From: Chamaea fasciata
Lineage: Eukaryota; Chordata; Aves; Passeriformes; Sylviidae
Assembly: GCA_029207755.1 (NCBI GenBank)
Contig: JARCOQ010000016.1
Coordinates: 16,265,307 to 16,329,306, forward strand
Direction of reading: 5' to 3'
Length of the DNA: 64,000 nucleotides
Both the position numbers and the translations under genes were made by a program. The notes beneath the pieces are model-generated. The model did not search any database and was not told the DNA's origin. It saw only the letters and a program-made list of their open reading frames with translations. Shown here piece after piece: positions 39,801 through 46,420 of this stretch (positions within the stretch are counted from its first letter, which is position 1; the number at the start of each line of letters is the position of its first letter).

Positions 39801-42800
39801 TTTTTGTTTGTTTGTTTCCAAATATCTGTTGGAAATAAAATTCTGTGCCTGGCCTTTATTTTCCAGCCAATATGGGGCAGGGGGGTTATTGTTGTTTTTT
39901 GGGGGTTTTTTCCTTTCTAAGCAAAACTTGGTGCAGTGTCCTGTAACTTTACCATATTGACTGAATTCGTGATCCCTGACATTGGCTTACAGGTGAAGGT
40001 GTTTCTCTCTCTCCTGCAAAGCTAAATGGCAGTGACAGCTCTAAAAGTCTTCCGTCCCCATCCAGTAGTCCTCAGCAGAACTGGATTGCATCTCCCACCC
40101 ACGATCCCCAGTGGTACCCCAATGATTCCACAGACTCCTCCCTCAGCAGCTTGTTCTGTAAGTGTCCAGATGCAAAGAAGTGCAACCAAAAAGTGCTTTC
40201 CTGTTAAAAAAAGAAACGTTTTATCAGTAGTGAATCCTTTGAAAAATTATAAACCCAGTAGGACATTAGTAGAATTATTCCAAATGCCTCTTGCTTTCAT
40301 TTCCACAGTGTTACCTTGAATACATTTTCTCTCTCTTTACAAGTCTGTTCCTGAAAAGATCCTGTTGCTAGACTGGGGCCTGTACCTTGAGACAAGTAAT
40401 TCCTTGGCAGTTCCTTGTAGTCTGTTTGGAGCCTGACTCATCAGTTAGGGTGAGACATTTGCAGTGTTGTGCCAAAATGAACAGATGTCTTTGGCTCTGC
40501 TGGTGGAAAAATAGACTTTGTTGTGTGCTTGATAAGTACTATCTCAAAGACAATGAGGTCACTCTCTTGGTTTGGTTGAGGTTTAGTTGTTGAGAGTTTT
40601 TCTTAATTAATAATTCATGGGGCCAGTGTAATGAGTCTCCTTACTCTTAGCAGTGTGGTGATGGTGGTAACAGATAATTTTTAAAAGATGGAAGAAATTA
40701 ATATCTATCCTCTGTTTGGAATTTCCTTGTCCTTCTCTTTATCCTCCTAGTTAAAAACACTCAGTGCAGTGACTTACTGATGTGCCTTTTCTTTGTAGCA
40801 AGTTTCATCTCCCCCGAGAAGGGACGAAAAATGTTACCTACACCAGTTGGGAACACCAGTGGCACCTCCTTACTGGGACCCAGCCTGCTGGATGGAAACT
40901 CACGGGACTCCTTTGTGTCGCGGTCCCTGGCAGACGTGGCAGAGGTATGTCAGCAAATTACACTCAGAGTCTGCTTCCTCTTGCAATGCTGGAAGTTACA
41001 GTTATTGGATGCTGTCTGTCAGACCCTCCTGAGATACTTCGAAGGCAGAGGTGCTTTGATACCTGCACTTCAGCTCAGTAGAAGATTACAGTCATAACAT
41101 AAAGATGTAAAATTATCTGAGGGTAATTACCTGACACCAGAGCTGGTGTGAGAAGCTGTTGTGAGTGCCTTCAACGCAGGTTCTTTTTGCTGAGGGAGGT
41201 CATATTCACATGTTGGATATATCTTTGTTTTGACAGACAAAGATTCAATCATTCCTTTTATGTGTCCTGCTTTGTAGAGCAAGAACTGAAAGTGCTAAAG
41301 ATAAGAGAAAGATTAATAGTGATGCAGCTACAATACAGTTGGAAGCCTGGTAGGAAAAAAAACCAAAAAGGTCCAGAAGGAAGAAGTAGGACATGGCTAA
41401 TACCAAGTCACCTGAGAGGATGGCAGAAGGTTCTGTGCTGCTGAATTAATATCTCTGTTGGCAGAGCTATCTATCCCTTTGTTTGGAACTCTTTTGAAGG
41501 GGTAGAATGAAGCCCAGGAGTTTTTAAGGCTGTGACACACTTAAGGACAGAGCTCCGTTTCAGAGAGACAGACAGAAAGAATGAGCTGCAGGAACATTAC
41601 GTGGCTTAGCAAGGAAAATGCCAAGTCCTGCCTTGGGAAGGGATTCAGGGATAACCCCACAGCCGGGGGCTGGCTGTGTGGGAAGGAGCTCTGCTGTACT
41701 TGGATATGCCAGTAGTCATGGGCTGAGTGTGATCCAGGGTGGATCCAAAGGTGTGGAACCAAAGGTGACCAACGATGTCATGAGCTGTTTTTAACAGGAG
41801 CATGGCCAAGATATTGAACAAAATTACGATTAACATGCTCTGCTCTGTAGAGTAGTAAAGTCCACCTGCTGTGAGACCACATCTAGAATACTGTCACCAG
41901 TTTTGAGCACCCAGTATATAGGAGAAAGAGATTAACTGGAGCAAGTTACCAGGAAGATCAGGCAGTGAAGAAAGGGTGATGTCTAGGTTTCTTCAGCCTA
42001 GGAAAGGCTTCAGGGTGGGAGGGACCCTGCTAACTGCCAACGCCTGCAGTAGGGTCATTGAGAAGATGTAGCAAAGCCCTTTACAGAATGGTGGTGGGAG
42101 GAACAAGCAAAAGATGAACTGAGAAAGGTTCTGCTACATCTATAGAAAAACTTCACGTTGAGGATAGGCAGGCAAGGAAACAGGTTGCCCAGAGACTGGG
42201 CAGAGAGATGCCCAGGGATGTTATGCAGTGACTGTCTTCAGAGCTTTCCAGGGCTCACATCAATAAAGCTCCAAGTAAGCTGGTCTGTCCTTATTAGGTG
42301 AACCTGCTTTGAGCAGGAGGTTGAATTAGGGACCTCTTGAGGTCCATTCCAGTCTGTTATCCCACAGTTTAGTTATTAACTCAGTACAACATCACATAAC
42401 TTGTAATTTCTTGGGGACTTGCCATTATGGAAGGAATGTGTCATTTCTCTATTGCCCTTTGGATTTGGATAAGGAGGTTCTCTACAGACCACGTAACCAG
42501 GAGCTGCAGCAAGGTCATGCTGATTTAATGTGATGTTGGTACCTTCAGACCTGAAACACAGATGCACTTCTGGCATAAAGAAAAAGATTCTGTTTGCTTG
42601 GTAGTGAGAAGCTGTCAAGGTGTGTTTTAATTAAAGAAACATACAATGATTTATTTACATGGATTGAAGTGACATTGCAGCCCTCAATATTACCAACTCC
42701 CTTTAGAAGAAAACGGGGTAAGCCTCCACGTTATGCACAGGAGAAGCAGCTCTTGTGGCAGAGGTAATACCTTGAGATAATCTACCCGTGCACCTTAATG

Positions 42801-43428
42801 CTAAATTGGAGCAGGTAAGGCCCATTGAGACTATACGTGGTTAGGTTTTTTAGAAGCTTCCATTTAGCTGTGGATGAGAAGAGCTGTTCCCTGACTTGGG
42901 TCAAGTAAGATAAAGTGTCTCTTTCATATGAGGAGAGGCTGGGGAGAAGCTGAGGGAGCCAGACTCTTCTCAGGACAAGAGGCTGCAAGCAAAATTTGAA
43001 ACACATTAAATTCTACCTGAAGACAAGAGATCTATTTTGAGGTAATCAGACACGGAAGCAGGGTATCCAGAGAGTTTTGGAACGTCTGTGCACGGGGATA
43101 ATTCAGCACCTGCTCAACAAGGTCCAGGGCAACCTGTTCTGGCTGAACCTGCTCAAGTGAGGTGGTTGGATAAAACGCTCTCAAGATGTCCCTTCCAACC
43201 TCAGTTATTCCATGAAATTGCCACTGACGTGTAGCTCATCTCTTCTCTCCTTGTCTCTTCCAGGTGGTGGATTCGCAGCTGGCTTGCATGATGAATGAGA
43301 ACAGCATAGATTACATATCTCGGTTTAATGACCTTGCTCAGGAACTGTCGATACCTGAGCCGACTCGCAGGGAGATCCTGTTTGATGGAGGAGGTGGTGG
43401 TCCCCCGATAGGGGATCTGTCACAGTAA
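485..43428 (+). CDS. CRAMP1: CRAMP1, cramped chromatin regulator (whole spliced CDS span, 20 coding exons)
   Basis: Joining 485-833, 10209-10402, 11859-12012, 15316-15399, 17906-17954, 24689-24774, 25465-25588, 26687-26768, 27817-29076, 31282-31456, 33648-33829, 34488-34562, 35799-35880, 36590-36694, 37350-37528, 38077-38145, 39446-39680, 39993-40157, 40799-40944 and 43264-43428 gives 3,960 nt, or 1,319 residues, with every junction in phase. Human CRAMP1 is about 1,270 residues. The protein has a charged, low-complexity N-terminus, a SANT/Myb-like domain (about residues 160-230, containing WESWSTEDK and HFYYRTWHK), a conserved segment to about 400, a long partly disordered middle, and conserved blocks to the C-terminus ([14 protein letters not shown]). 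In flies, cramped behaves as a Polycomb-group gene; animal CRAMP1 is a nuclear factor needed for linker histone H1 gene expression. Those roles are family knowledge; the identification rests on recognised sequence along the whole length. Confidence 0.96.
3381..3510 (+). repeat. Unclassified dispersed repeat, copy A
   Basis: About 130 bases resemble 19124-19257 in the same orientation. The two share a TGCTTTTAGGG core, then GACAA.TTATTGATAAAC-like and CTTTATCTTAC-like segments, with small gaps. By eye identity is about 70%. I do not recognise the family. Confidence 0.5.
4720..5113 (+). repeat. Left arm of a large inverted repeat pair (unclassified element)
   Basis: This stretch reappears as the reverse complement at 7113-7466. 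By eye the arms match at about 95% over the best 250 bases, but the left arm carries about 60 extra bases near 5000-5060. Similarity stops sharply outside 4720 and inside 5113. The ends could be read as TG...CA, as in an LTR, but I find no target-site duplication and no clear polyadenylation signal. Each arm contains an open frame of 80-90 codons, which I do not regard as a gene. Confidence 0.75.
6688..6857 (-). mobile_element. tRNA-Ile-derived SINE with CR1-like tail (TguSINE1-like)
   Basis: Read on the minus strand, 6857-6758 resembles a tRNA-Ile gene: an A-box-like CAGAGTTGG, a stretch matching GTGGTGCTAATAACGCC with changes, a B-box-like GGTTCCGTTCC, and an end matching ACGGGCCA. It runs directly into 6757-6688, which has the usual avian CR1 3' end (GTTGGACTCCATAATCCTTG-like, then a TCCCTTCCAGC-like motif). 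A 12-base segment in the anticodon region is duplicated (CATTCTTAG twice near 6807-6830). A tRNA-Ile head fused to a CR1 tail is the structure known for passerine TguSINE1. The family name is from memory and untested. Confidence 0.7.
7113..7466 (-). repeat. Right arm of a large inverted repeat pair
   Basis: This is the reverse-complement counterpart of 4720-5113, lacking that arm's internal 60-base extra segment. The intervening 2.0 kb differs from the arms and includes the SINE. Two independent insertions of one element, or a local inverted duplication, would both fit. Confidence 0.75.
10209..10402 (+). CDS. CRAMP1: CRAMP1 coding exon 3 (residues 117-181, start of SANT domain)
   Basis: This encodes a Gly/Ser/Pro-rich linker and then the basic start of the SANT/Myb domain ([20 protein letters not shown]). 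The acceptor reads TACAG CAG CAG, so three AGs three bases apart (exon starts 10209, 10212 or 10215) are all in frame. They differ by one or two alanines. I use the first AG. The donor is GAG then GTACAT at 10403, phase 0. Confidence 0.93.
10403..11858 (+). other. CRAMP1: CRAMP1 intron 3
   Basis: Unique AT-rich sequence. The only notable item is a duplicated purine-rich unit of about 30 bases at 11472-11532. Confidence 0.85.
11472..11532 (+). repeat. Two-copy tandem repeat (about 30-bp unit)
   Basis: Two adjacent copies share AAAGTAAAGAATGCTCAGGG followed by six or seven A. The repeat lies about 330 bases before exon 4. Confidence 0.85.
11859..12012 (+). CDS. CRAMP1: CRAMP1 coding exon 4 (residues 182-233, core of SANT domain)
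   Basis: This encodes [20 protein letters not shown] through [18 protein letters not shown], the second half of the SANT/Myb-like domain, nearly identical to other vertebrate CRAMP1. The acceptor is TTCTTCAG; the donor is G then GTTAGT at 12013, phase 1. Truncating this exon would destroy the predicted DNA/chromatin-binding fold. Confidence 0.96.
12106..12275 (-). mobile_element. CR1 LINE 3' fragment
   Basis: The reverse complement carries the standard CR1 3' end: a CCATGGGCAAGGACACTCTCC-like segment, a CAAAGACCAT motif, and terminal ATGGTTTGGG / AACCACAGG. It sits immediately after a two-copy 17-base direct repeat (AGGAAATAAATACTGA, about 12069-12103). Confidence 0.85.
13015..13175 (+). mobile_element. 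CR1 LINE fragment, plus orientation
   Basis: Matches the region of CR1 encoding the end of reverse transcriptase (GAGAGGACACAGCCTTAAGC, then GAGCATTGGAATGGGCTG). Positions 13022-13167 are a near-perfect reverse complement of 13485-13635. Confidence 0.85.
13260..13322 (+). repeat. Direct repeat flanking CR1, left copy
   Basis: AAAAATAGTTCATCAGGGAG...CAAAGTTAGTGTA is repeated at 14155-14220 with a few substitutions. The minus-strand CR1 lies between the two copies. Confidence 0.8.
13338..14104 (-). mobile_element. CR1 LINE, 5'-truncated, minus strand
   Basis: On the minus strand, broken frames read as the C-terminal part of CR1 reverse transcriptase ([20 protein letters not shown]; then [24 protein letters not shown] and [12 protein letters not shown]). 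The CR1 3' end lies at 13338 with AGTCCAACCC / CACAGAATG motifs. The element is truncated and not coding-competent. Confidence 0.92.
14155..14220 (+). repeat. Direct repeat flanking CR1, right copy
   Basis: Counterpart of 13260-13322. A further short match (TCTCTTTAT) continues the homology at 13330 and 14277, with about 45 extra bases in the right copy. Confidence 0.8.
15316..15399 (+). CDS. CRAMP1: CRAMP1 coding exon 5 (residues 233-261)
   Basis: Encodes [20 protein letters not shown] and ELRKKIGG, conserved immediately after the SANT domain. Acceptor TTTCTAG, donor T then GTGAGT at 15400. Confidence 0.95.
15400..17905 (+). other. CRAMP1: CRAMP1 intron 5
   Basis: Contains one CR1 fragment (16010-16460). 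No gene is seen in the rest. Confidence 0.85.
16010..16460 (-). mobile_element. CR1 LINE fragment
   Basis: Reverse complement of a CR1 3' end: ATGGTTTGGATTGGAAGGGA, CCTGCCATGGGCAGGG, and TTAGACCAGGTTGCTC on the + strand. The right part (beyond about 16320) is more diverged, so the boundary is approximate. Confidence 0.88.
17906..17954 (+). CDS. CRAMP1: CRAMP1 coding exon 6 (49 bp, residues 261-277)
   Basis: A micro-sized exon encoding [16 protein letters not shown], nearly identical to other vertebrates. Acceptor GAAAAG, donor GG then GTAAGT at 17955. It is too short to stand out as an open frame on its own; the flanking phases and the protein match define it. Confidence 0.93.
18228..18681 (-). 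mobile_element. CR1 LINE fragment
   Basis: Reverse complement of a CR1 3' region; the minus strand reads remnants such as [20 protein letters not shown] of the reverse transcriptase C-terminus. Confidence 0.92.
19124..19257 (+). repeat. Unclassified dispersed repeat, copy B
   Basis: Similar to 3381-3510 in the same orientation. The shared TGCTTTTAGGGTG and AAGTTATTGATGAAG segments are the clearest. Confidence 0.5.
22356..22389 (+). repeat. GAT/AAT trinucleotide microsatellite
   Basis: Six GAT-type units run into five AAT units. Confidence 0.9.
23676..24632 (-). mobile_element. CR1 LINE, 1 kb fragment ending beside exon 7
   Basis: Starts with ACAGAATCACAGAATAAGCT and continues with typical reverse-complement CR1 text (GTCCAACTCCCAGCCCTGCA). 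Its recognisable part ends about 55 bases before the exon 7 acceptor, so that exon's branch region may be repeat-derived. Confidence 0.9.
24689..24774 (+). CDS. CRAMP1: CRAMP1 coding exon 7 (residues 277-306)
   Basis: Encodes [20 protein letters not shown] followed by LKKLCDPD, highly conserved. Acceptor ATATCCAG, donor G then GTGAGT at 24775. Confidence 0.95.
24775..25464 (+). other. CRAMP1: CRAMP1 intron 7
   Basis: Short intron; I see nothing notable in it. Confidence 0.85.
25465..25588 (+). CDS. CRAMP1: CRAMP1 coding exon 8 (residues 306-347)
   Basis: Encodes [20 protein letters not shown] followed by [20 protein letters not shown], conserved. Acceptor TTCAG, donor AG then GTAATG at 25589. 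Confidence 0.95.
25589..26686 (+). other. CRAMP1: CRAMP1 intron 8
   Basis: I see no repeats or genes that I can name. Confidence 0.85.
26687..26768 (+). CDS. CRAMP1: CRAMP1 coding exon 9 (residues 347-374)
   Basis: Encodes [20 protein letters not shown] and ALHEVRV, a predicted helix. It ends at an unusual donor, GTT then GTATCCTTTT, so simple open-frame reading runs on into the intron. The exon end is fixed by protein continuity with [10 protein letters not shown] in the next exon. Confidence 0.94.
26769..27816 (+). other. CRAMP1: CRAMP1 intron 9, U12-type (minor spliceosome) intron
   Basis: The 5' splice site GTATCCTTT matches the U12 donor consensus. TTCTTTGAC at 27795-27803 matches the U12 branch consensus (TTCCTTRAY) at eight of nine positions, with the branch A at 27802, 14 bases before the last intron base. 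The intron ends AG in phase 0. The sequence in between holds nothing notable. Confidence 0.85.
27817..29076 (+). CDS. CRAMP1: CRAMP1 coding exon 10 (420 codons, residues 375-794)
   Basis: The largest exon. It starts [12 protein letters not shown] and continues with a well-conserved block ([20 protein letters not shown], then [20 protein letters not shown] and [15 protein letters not shown], about residues 402-470). A long Ser/Pro/Glu-rich, probably disordered stretch carries scattered conserved islands ([20 protein letters not shown]). The exon ends with [27 protein letters not shown] and [17 protein letters not shown]. The open frame runs past the donor (CCA then GTAAGT at 29077) into a stop at 29109, which is intronic. 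Confidence 0.96.
29077..31281 (+). other. CRAMP1: CRAMP1 intron 10
   Basis: Contains a small CR1 remnant (29385-29475); otherwise unique sequence with no supportable gene. Confidence 0.85.
29385..29475 (-). mobile_element. Degenerate CR1 remnant
   Basis: AGATTGGAAAGGGCCTTGGT and CTCGTCCAATC resemble the CR1 3' end in reverse complement. Confidence 0.6.
31282..31456 (+). CDS. CRAMP1: CRAMP1 coding exon 11 (residues 795-853)
   Basis: Encodes [36 protein letters not shown] and following; a Ser/Thr/Pro-rich region. The ATG at its start is internal, not an initiator. Acceptor TTTCCAG, donor G then GTGAGT at 31457. Confidence 0.93.
31739..32309 (-). mobile_element. Solo LTR of an avian endogenous retrovirus (ERVL-like)
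   Basis: On the minus strand the 571-base unit begins TGTGCTGGTTC and ends GGTTAAATCATGACA, the TG...CA ends of an LTR. It carries an AATAAA (complement of 31863-31868). The text (TTTAACCCCAGCCAGCAACT on the + strand) is a familiar avian LTR type. Flanking five bases are AGCTG and TGCTG, a one-mismatch target duplication. No internal retroviral genes are present. Confidence 0.85.
32440..32652 (+). mobile_element. CR1 LINE 3' end, plus orientation
   Basis: Reads AGATATTAGGAAA, GGTTGCCCAGAGAAGTTGTG, CAAGGCCAGGTTGGATGGGG, and ends with GATTCTATGATTA, the diagnostic CR1 tail. Confidence 0.95.
33648..33829 (+). CDS. CRAMP1: CRAMP1 coding exon 12 (residues 853-913)
   Basis: Encodes [20 protein letters not shown], then [20 protein letters not shown] and [15 protein letters not shown], strongly conserved. 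Acceptor TTCTAG, donor AGT then GTGAGT at 33830. Confidence 0.95.
33830..34487 (+). other. CRAMP1: CRAMP1 intron 12
   Basis: I see nothing notable. Confidence 0.85.
34488..34562 (+). CDS. CRAMP1: CRAMP1 coding exon 13 (25 codons, residues 914-938)
   Basis: Encodes [20 protein letters not shown] and PLVVQ, basic and almost invariant in vertebrates. Both ends are phase 0, so skipping it would keep frame. Acceptor TGTCCAG, donor CAG then GTCAGA. Confidence 0.95.
34563..35798 (+). other. CRAMP1: CRAMP1 intron 13
   Basis: Contains two adjacent perfect small hairpins at 34800-34839; otherwise nothing notable. Confidence 0.8.
35799..35880 (+). CDS. CRAMP1: CRAMP1 coding exon 14 (residues 939-966)
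   Basis: Encodes [20 protein letters not shown] and LSNSSIT, conserved. Acceptor CACATAG, donor G then GTGAGT at 35881. Confidence 0.94.
35881..36589 (+). other. CRAMP1: CRAMP1 intron 14
   Basis: I see nothing notable. Confidence 0.85.
36590..36694 (+). CDS. CRAMP1: CRAMP1 coding exon 15 (residues 966-1001)
   Basis: Encodes [20 protein letters not shown] then [15 protein letters not shown], conserved. Acceptor CCCCCCAG, donor A then GTAAGT at 36695. Confidence 0.95.
36695..37349 (+). other. CRAMP1: CRAMP1 intron 15
   Basis: Contains an A-run at about 37053-37070; otherwise nothing notable. Confidence 0.8.
37350..37528 (+). CDS. CRAMP1: CRAMP1 coding exon 16 (residues 1001-1060)
   Basis: Encodes [20 protein letters not shown] then [17 protein letters not shown] and a less conserved tail. 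Acceptor CACCCAAG, donor GAG then GTCAGA at 37529. Confidence 0.93.
37529..38076 (+). other. CRAMP1: CRAMP1 intron 16
   Basis: I see nothing notable. Confidence 0.8.
38077..38145 (+). CDS. CRAMP1: CRAMP1 coding exon 17 (23 codons, residues 1061-1083)
   Basis: Encodes [20 protein letters not shown] and GFQ, aligning with the human GGSDPFVSIPSRPEQE region. It is poorly conserved but frame-preserving (phase 0 at both ends), so it could be skipped without a frameshift. Acceptor TTGCAG, donor CAG then GTACAG. Confidence 0.88.
38146..39445 (+). other. CRAMP1: CRAMP1 intron 17
   Basis: AT-rich; I see no repeats I can name and no gene. Confidence 0.8.
39446..39680 (+). CDS. CRAMP1: CRAMP1 coding exon 18 (residues 1084-1162)
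   Basis: Encodes [40 protein letters not shown] and [14 protein letters not shown], strongly conserved. Acceptor GTAACAG, donor A then GTAAGT at 39681. Confidence 0.95.
39681..39992 (+). other. CRAMP1: CRAMP1 intron 18
   Basis: Short intron containing a TTTG-rich run (39786-39818). Confidence 0.85.
39993..40157 (+). CDS. CRAMP1: CRAMP1 coding exon 19 (residues 1162-1217)
   Basis: Encodes [20 protein letters not shown] then [20 protein letters not shown] and SLSSLF, conserved. Acceptor CTTACAG, donor T then GTAAGT at 40158. Confidence 0.95.
40158..40798 (+). other. CRAMP1: CRAMP1 intron 19
   Basis: I see nothing notable. Confidence 0.8.
40799..40944 (+). CDS. CRAMP1: CRAMP1 coding exon 20 (residues 1217-1265)
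   Basis: Encodes [20 protein letters not shown] then [20 protein letters not shown] and ADVAE, strongly conserved. Acceptor TTTGTAG, donor GAG then GTATGT at 40945. Confidence 0.95.
41590..42375 (+). mobile_element. CR1 LINE, diverged, plus orientation
   Basis: Recognisable CR1 landmarks include TGCCAAGTCCTGCCTTGGGA, TGTGAGACCACATCTAGAAT, CAGGTTGCCCAGAGACTGGG, and a tail with GACCTCTTGAGGTCCATTCC. It is old and heavily mutated. Confidence 0.82.
42900..43216 (+). mobile_element. CR1 LINE fragment, plus orientation
   Basis: GAGGAGAGGCTGGGGAGAAG, TCAGCACCTGCTCAACAAGG and GATGTCCCTTCCAACCTCAG match CR1. The tail is close to the final exon acceptor. Confidence 0.85.
43264..43428 (+). CDS. CRAMP1: CRAMP1 coding exon 21 (residues 1266-1319 and stop)
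   Basis: Encodes [37 protein letters not shown] and the Gly-rich end [14 protein letters not shown], then TAA at 43426-43428. Acceptor CTTCCAG. The last 54 residues are among the most conserved in the family. Confidence 0.96.
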   Translation: MVDSQLACMMNENSIDYISRFNDLAQELSIPEPTRREILFDGGGGGPPIGDLSQ

Positions 43429-44719
43429 GGGAATGACCAGCAGGCTGGTGCAGATGGTTCAGCTAAGTTGGAGCTTGCAGAGCTGGAACTTGACGAGGGC
43501 AGCAGCTGAGGCTGAGTTATCACTGTCCAGTGTGCTTCTTTCTAACAGAGAGGCATTGGTTTCAAAGGCCTCAAGAAGTACTTACAAGTCCTGGAATGTG
43601 CAATATGCTGGCAACAACAGAACGTGGAATAACATTACAGGAGATAGTGTGTCCCTGCATCAGTGATGAAAGATTGAAGGTTTGTGGGACAGTCCTGGAC
43701 TTGTACTTTGGAATGGCCTAAGCAAGCGGCTCAAGTAGGGATGGGATTGCTACAAGCTCCTGTAAATGAATTATTGTTTGTGTAGAGATCAGAATGCCAT
43801 GCTTTTGGATCCACGTGAAAGTTGTGGAGGATGAAGGGTAGGGGTGGGTAGGGGAACCATTGTGTATCTTGACACCTAGTTGGCAGTCCTATTTGGCAGT
43901 CTTATTACCATTCAGTCAAACTGAAGTTCTTGCACTCTGTCCAGGGCACTGCCACTCCTCAATGCTGTGTTCTTACAGACCACTCTGTTCCTTTGGCTCT
44001 TTGACCATTCCAGCAGGGCTCACACCTGCTTGCTCGTTTGGTAGGGGAGCTCTAATCTGCCCTCCTCCTGTGCTGCTTGGATCCCCTACTTTTAAACCCC
44101 ATCACATCACAATCATCATCATCATCACCCTGACTGCACTCATAACCTTTGAGATTCTTCAGCACATTGCACAGTTGACCCTGTGAGTGGGAGAGTGCTT
44201 TATTGCTCTTCCTGAAGAAAGTTCCTTTTTAGATCTGGAAACATGGTTTAAGAGCTTACACTAGGACAGCTGTGTCATAACTAGTCTTGGCTTTGCTGGA
44301 AACTTGTAAATATTGTCACCTTCACAAAAACTGAGGATTTACCTGGGAGAGGAAATAGGAAAGAATATTTTAATGTGTAGGAACAAATACTAGGTTAATG
44401 CTAAAGCAGTTGAGATCGGTTTTATGTCATGAAGAGAAGTGTCAAGTTCTAGCTTAATCCCTTAGTCCTTCCCTACTTCCTCTTTGTTCTGTGAACTCTG
44501 GGTGCTCTGGGTGCTCAGCATCATTCTTCATTACAGTCACTCCCAGGCATGAGTGGGTCTGGCACTCCCTGTCTGAAATCCCTGTGCATTTAATGTTTTG
44601 TTTTACTGTAGGAAAAACACAGATCCTGATTCCAGTGGGTTCAACAGGATAGCAAGTTAATTTCTGGGGAGGTGGTTGTCCATCAATTCTAGCTTTATAA
44701 CTCAGGAGACTTTTCTTAC

Positions 44720-44829
44720 TCCCTTCCCCTTCCTTTCCTTCCCCTTCCTTCCCCTTCTTTTTTCCTTTTTCCTTTTTCCTTTCCTTTTTCCCTTTCCCTT
44801 TCCCTTTCCCTTTCCCTTTCCCTTCCCAC
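44720..44829 (+). repeat. Polypyrimidine pentanucleotide-type tract (CCTTT/TTCCC)
   Basis: About 110 bases of almost pure C/T, with regular CTTTCC units toward the right. Confidence 0.92.
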
Positions 44830-44953
44830 CCATGTTGTGCCCCTTTTGTAAACACTTGTCTGCTTCTCTAGTCAAGAGGATGTCTCTTAGCTGGTGTGGG
44901 TAGCTCTGAACTTTTCCAAGGGGCTGCTCCTATATAAACCTCAACTTTGTATT

Positions 44954-44963
44954 AATAAATAAA
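44954..44963 (+). terminator. CRAMP1: Overlapping AATAAA polyadenylation signals
   Basis: AATAAATAAA, about 1.5 kb after the stop codon, gives two overlapping canonical hexamers. Use is not proven. Confidence 0.5.
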
Positions 44964-46373
44964 CAAACCTTCTCCATCTCTTAGGCTGTTATCATGGGTT
45001 CATTTCCCAACTTGCACTATACTTGGTGGATGTAGTTCTGCCTGCCTTTAGCTACTTGTACAAGTCATTTCTTTGACTGGGAGTCTCTTGTAACTTGCAC
45101 ACAATGCACTGACTGCTGTTCGCCCAGTCCCTTCACCCTGCTTTAGGCAGATGATTTTTAGCTTCTATGGAGTTGGCCTTGTGTTTTCTGTCATTAGAAG
45201 AAAGCTGAAGAAGTTTTCTGATGCACACAGAGTCTTGTTTGGGAATTCTGACAGGATTGTCAGGAAATCACATAAACCTGGAATAGGAAGTTGAAGGCTG
45301 TCACAGAAATGAATGCTAGGGTCTGTTTTGTTCTGAGCATTCCCCCTTGGTATGGAGAGGATACCTGTTAATCTCAAGAGTCATGCTCACTGAAATTTCA
45401 GTTTTACTTAGAATTTAGTTGTGTTTTGGTTTGGACTTGTCCCAGATTGTTCCCGCTTGGTTTTGGGTTCCTCCATTACTAATGCAGATTGTTCTATATG
45501 CTATGTCTCCAGAAATCCTTCAGATTTGCAGGACAAAAGTAGAAGGCACCTACTATGGCAGTGGATTACAGAACATGCAGAAGGAAATGTGTTACATTCT
45601 AATCAAGTACTGTCTAAAAAGAAATCTTAACTCTCATTCTTAAACTTCTAAATATTGCAAGAATAATGTGAGTGTCTCCAGTGTATTTGTAACTTGACAA
45701 ACTTTTCATCTGCCCTATTGATGCTGGTAATGCAGTGGATATGACACTGGGTTTGGCTCTGAAGTTGCCTAGAATAAAGGCCAGTGTTGCTGCACCTGCC
45801 AAGGGAGTGGAGAGCAGACCACTTCATCCTCATCCATGAAGGCTTTTTGCCTGTGATACAAGGAGCTGTCAGCTGCCCTGCCTCAGCTCACCCAGGGGGA
45901 AGGACACAACTGCAGAATTAAGGCAGCGCAAGTGGCTATTTTTGATGATGCCATGACATCAGAAAACTTCTAATACCCTGAACTTTAGTAAGTGGGCTTG
46001 AACCACTCAGTAATAACAGAGTATAAATTACAGAAATCCGTTCAGCACTCGGAATGTTGGGGTTAGGAATGTGTTTGGCATCAGCCACTTAAAAGTTTGC
46101 ATTATGAAGCAGAATTTGATTTCAGAAATGTAATGCATTGCAAACTGCTTTTTAAGCATAAAGCCCTTTGAGGACAAAGGAAGAACTTCAGAATAATTAA
46201 GATAATTGTGGTAATTCTGAATTGATGCAGTATTTGAAACCCTTACTATGTGAAAGGCCATTTAAACGCATCTCTGATCGGACCAGCTCTAGATTTTAGG
46301 TCAGTGTGCTTTACAATAATAGTCATCATCAGTTTGTGCCTGAGACTGCTAAGGAGGTGGTGTATACACTCGT

Positions 46374-46420
46374 GCACACACACACACATGTGCATGTGCA
46401 GATTTGGGGGGGTGGGGGGT
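46374..46420 (+). repeat. CA repeat followed by G-run
   Basis: CACACACACACA then TGTGCATGTG, then GGGGGGG and GGGGGG tracts. Confidence 0.85.

Larger units (their letters stand above)
40945..43263 (+). other. CRAMP1: CRAMP1 intron 20
   Basis: Contains two plus-strand CR1 copies (41590-42375 and 42900-43216); the second ends only about 47 bases before the last exon. Confidence 0.85.
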
